From: a bacterium
GTDB lineage: Bacteria > UBP13 > UBA5359
Reading direction: 5' to 3'
DNA length: 8,173 bases
NCBI GenBank assembly: GCA_028699365.1
Contig: JAQVUQ010000107.1
Coordinates: 1-8,173, forward strand
Both the position numbers and the translations under genes were made by a program. Positions within the stretch are counted from its first letter, which is position 1, and every line of letters begins with the position of its first letter. Below are positions 5,952 to 8,173 of this stretch, piece after piece. The notes beneath the pieces are model-generated. The model was not told the DNA's origin, did no database searches, and saw only the letters and a list, made by a program, of their open reading frames with translations.

Positions 5952-7917
5952 GATGCTCAAGGTCAGGCTGGTGACGCACGAGAGCGTCAGAAACAAGGTC
6001 GTTGCCGTCCTTCAGGACAGCGGTTTGATGGAGATCGGGCATCTTGTCGGTGATACCGTGGAGAGCGAGACGCGCGAGTCTCTGGACAGGCTGCGATTAC
6101 CGGATAACGTCAACATCCTCACCCGCACTGTCTCCGAATTGGGCTATATCGTCGATTGGCTCAATCCATATGCAGTGCGTAAGGAAGGCTTTCTGGACAG
6201 GCTCTCTCCCGCAAGGCTGCCGTTCAGCCGGGAAAGGTTTGAAGCCGCTGCCTGCAATTACGGACGCTATGAGCGGGTATACGGAGATCTTTCCGCCATG
6301 GAGCGGCGGATGGTAGAGATACGCAACGAGAGATCGCGGCTGGAGCATGATATAGAGCAGTTGCAGCCCTGGACAGATCTGGATATACCGCTGGGCGATG
6401 TGGTCTCCACGACCGTGACAACACTGCTTATGGGCTCCGTTGACGGTAAACGCCTGCCCGATCTGGTATCCGAGCTGGAAGAGCATGGAGAGCCTTTCCA
6501 TCTTGAGGAAGTGTCCTTCCAGGCCGGGCGTGCCTACTTCCTGTTTGCCGGTTTAGCCTCCGATACGGAAGCAGTGAAGATCGTTCATAGCTACGATCCT
6601 GCTCTGCTGAGCTTCCCACCCGGGACGCCGGCGGCGTCTGCTGAACTGGATCGTCTTCGGGCGGAAACGGATCGCCTGCAGCAGGAAACGGCGGAGATAG
6701 AGAACCGGGCCGTCGTTACGGCTGAGGACATCGATACCTATAAGGCCGCCTACGACTATCTGCATCTGGAACTGGAGCGTTATACCGTGCTGGAGCGGAT
6801 GGCCGGCACGGAGAGCGTTACGGTCATCGACGGCTGGGTCAGGGCCAGGGACGTGGATGAACTGAAGAGGCGAGTCCATGCGGCCACTCCGCTGGCCGAG
6901 ATGAGTTTCCGTGAGCCGGAGCCCGGCGAGGACGCCCCCGTAGCTTTGATCAATCCCCGCCTGACCAGGCCCTTTGAGGTCATAACCAGGCTTTACAGCC
7001 TGCCTTCCTTCAGGGAACTGGATCCGACCTCTTCACTGGCCATATTCTTCTTTATCTTTTTCGGTATGGCCCTGGGCGATGCCGGCTACGGCACGATTAT
7101 GTTACTGCTCTCTCTGGCCGGGCTGCGCTTCCTGCGCCTCAGCGACAGCGGGCGCAGCTTTCTGCAACTGCTGCTGATATGCGCCGTTTCGACTATCGCT
7201 TACGGCGCTTACTCCAAGGCCTGGTTCGGCAATCTGATCTTTCCGGAGTATGATTTTGTAGGCGGCTTTATAACCGTCATGATAGTTTCCCTGGCGCTTG
7301 GAGTAATTCATCTCGTTTACGCCATTGCGGTAGAGTTCTACGATAACGTCAGGCACGGCGATACATCCGCCGCCGTTCAGGATCAGGGCAGTTGGCTGCT
7401 CTTCATAGCAGGCGCACTGCTCTTCTCCCTGTCACGTGTCATCAATCTGCCGCCGGCCGCCGGCATCGCCGGCAATTATCTCTTCCTTTTCGGTGCCCTG
7501 GCCTCCATCTACAGCATGGGACGGTTGCAGAAGAGCATACCGGCCAAACTGGCCGTGGGCATAGGCACGTTCTATATGAGCGTTACCGGCTTTCTGGGCG
7601 ACGTTCTTTCGTATCTCAGGCTGCTGGCCCTGGGACTGGCCACCGGCGGCATAGCCGTGGTGGTCAACCAGATTGCCGGGCTCTTCCGTGACGTTCCGTA
7701 TGTGGGGCTGTTGATTACGATACTGATAATGGTGGCCGGCCACACTATGAATATGGCCATAAACGTTTTCGGAGCTTTCATTCATTCCACCCGGTTGCAA
7801 TTTGTGGAGTTTTTCGGTAAGTTCTATGAAGGCGGCGGGCGGGAGTTTAAACCCTTTGCCGCCGATACTAAGTATGTAGAGGTTATAGAACAGGCACAAA
7901 GGCACATAGGCACATAG
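5938..7917 (+). CDS. ntpI: A/V-type ATPase membrane subunit I (a subunit)
   Basis: This is the stator that carries the ion half-channels facing the c-ring. It has 659 residues, a normal length. Residues 1 to about 360 form the soluble arm, with likely coiled coils near 97-140 and 233-275 and the VTVIDGWV strand near 295. The membrane part begins at 367 (LAIFFFIFFGMALGDAGYG, GDAGYG at 380-385) and holds about seven or eight segments. The key arginine is Arg561 in DVLSYLRLLALGLA, equivalent to yeast Vph1 Arg735. A second conserved arginine is Arg619 in HSTRLQFVEFFGKFYEGGG, which includes the diagnostic EGGG motif. ATG 5938 gives MAVAKMLKVRL, typical of the family; ATG 5953 is a weaker alternative. 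The last residues, from about Ala652, come from an 8-bp tandem repeat that also contains the stop codon. F-type subunit a is excluded by size and motifs. Confidence 0.96.
   Translation: MAVAKMLKVRLVTHESVRNKVVAVLQDSGLMEIGHLVGDTVESETRESLDRLRLPDNVNILTRTVSELGYIVDWLNPYAVRKEGFLDRLSPARLPFSRERFEAAACNYGRYERVYGDLSAMERRMVEIRNERSRLEHDIEQLQPWTDLDIPLGDVVSTTVTTLLMGSVDGKRLPDLVSELEEHGEPFHLEEVSFQAGRAYFLFAGLASDTEAVKIVHSYDPALLSFPPGTPAASAELDRLRAETDRLQQETAEIENRAVVTAEDIDTYKAAYDYLHLELERYTVLERMAGTESVTVIDGWVRARDVDELKRRVHAATPLAEMSFREPEPGEDAPVALINPRLTRPFEVITRLYSLPSFRELDPTSSLAIFFFIFFGMALGDAGYGTIMLLLSLAGLRFLRLSDSGRSFLQLLLICAVSTIAYGAYSKAWFGNLIFPEYDFVGGFITVMIVSLALGVIHLVYAIAVEFYDNVRHGDTSAAVQDQGSWLLFIAGALLFSLSRVINLPPAAGIAGNYLFLFGALASIYSMGRLQKSIPAKLAVGIGTFYMSVTGFLGDVLSYLRLLALGLATGGIAVVVNQIAGLFRDVPYVGLLITILIMVAGHTMNMAINVFGAFIHSTRLQFVEFFGKFYEGGGREFKPFAADTKYVEVIEQAQRHIGT
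7893..7916 (+). repeat. 8-bp tandem repeat at the ntpI 3' end, GGCACAWA x3
   Basis: GGCACAAA, GGCACATA and GGCACATA follow one another at 7893, 7901 and 7909. They encode the end of subunit I (AQRHIGT), and the TAG stop begins in the third unit. Period and unit differ from the heptads upstream. Confidence 0.85.
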
Positions 7918-7959
7918 GGCTGGAGCCTGTTTGAATTAACGATGGTTTAGAGTGTGTAG

Positions 7960-8173
<214 letters not shown>

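Overview
The window reads as one continuous plus-strand gene block from an anaerobic-type bacterium. Base composition is GC-rich, spacing is tight and nearly every gene has a purine-rich ribosome binding site. Ten protein genes are supported, two of them cut by the window edges. The host cannot be fixed from the sequence. A Chloroflexota (Dehalococcoidia-like) or deep Firmicutes-like lineage is my guess, based on the A/V-type ATP synthase, the undecaprenyl-phosphate sugar genes and the gene order; treat it as low confidence.

Layout. Positions 2-1096 hold the C-terminal seven eighths of serine hydroxymethyltransferase (glyA). After a 113-bp gap come a dCMP deaminase (1210-1692, comEB type) and, one base later, a WecA/TagO-type GlcNAc-1-phosphate transferase (1694-2647, GTG start). 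A 185-bp gap (2648-2832) holds a 32-bp perfect palindrome and several different 7-bp tandem repeats. The UDP-GlcNAc 2-epimerase gene (2833-4023) starts inside this repeat zone and overlaps a UspA-like gene by 4 bp (4020-4448). Two RCK/TrkA-type nucleotide-binding proteins follow (4450-5100 and 5122-5577). The last part is the head of an A/V-type ATPase operon: a stalk subunit G/H (5625-5951), membrane subunit I/a (5938-7917) and the start of the c-ring subunit K (7984 to the end).

How the genes fit together. glyA and comEB serve one-carbon and dTMP metabolism. wecA and wecB make undecaprenyl-linked GlcNAc and UDP-ManNAc for a cell-surface polymer. The UspA/RCK genes and the ATPase form an ion and energy module. 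From memory, the order glyA, (upp), comEB, wecA/tagO, mnaA leading into an ATP synthase operon is common in Firmicutes, where the ATPase is F-type. Here the same slot holds an A/V-type enzyme.

I see no wholly new system. The most unusual signals are: the heptanucleotide repeats, one of which supplies the first residues of the epimerase and another its ribosome binding site; an 8-bp repeat that supplies the last residues of the ATPase I subunit; a 32-bp palindrome spanning the wecA stop codon; and Na+-type ligand residues in the visible part of subunit K.
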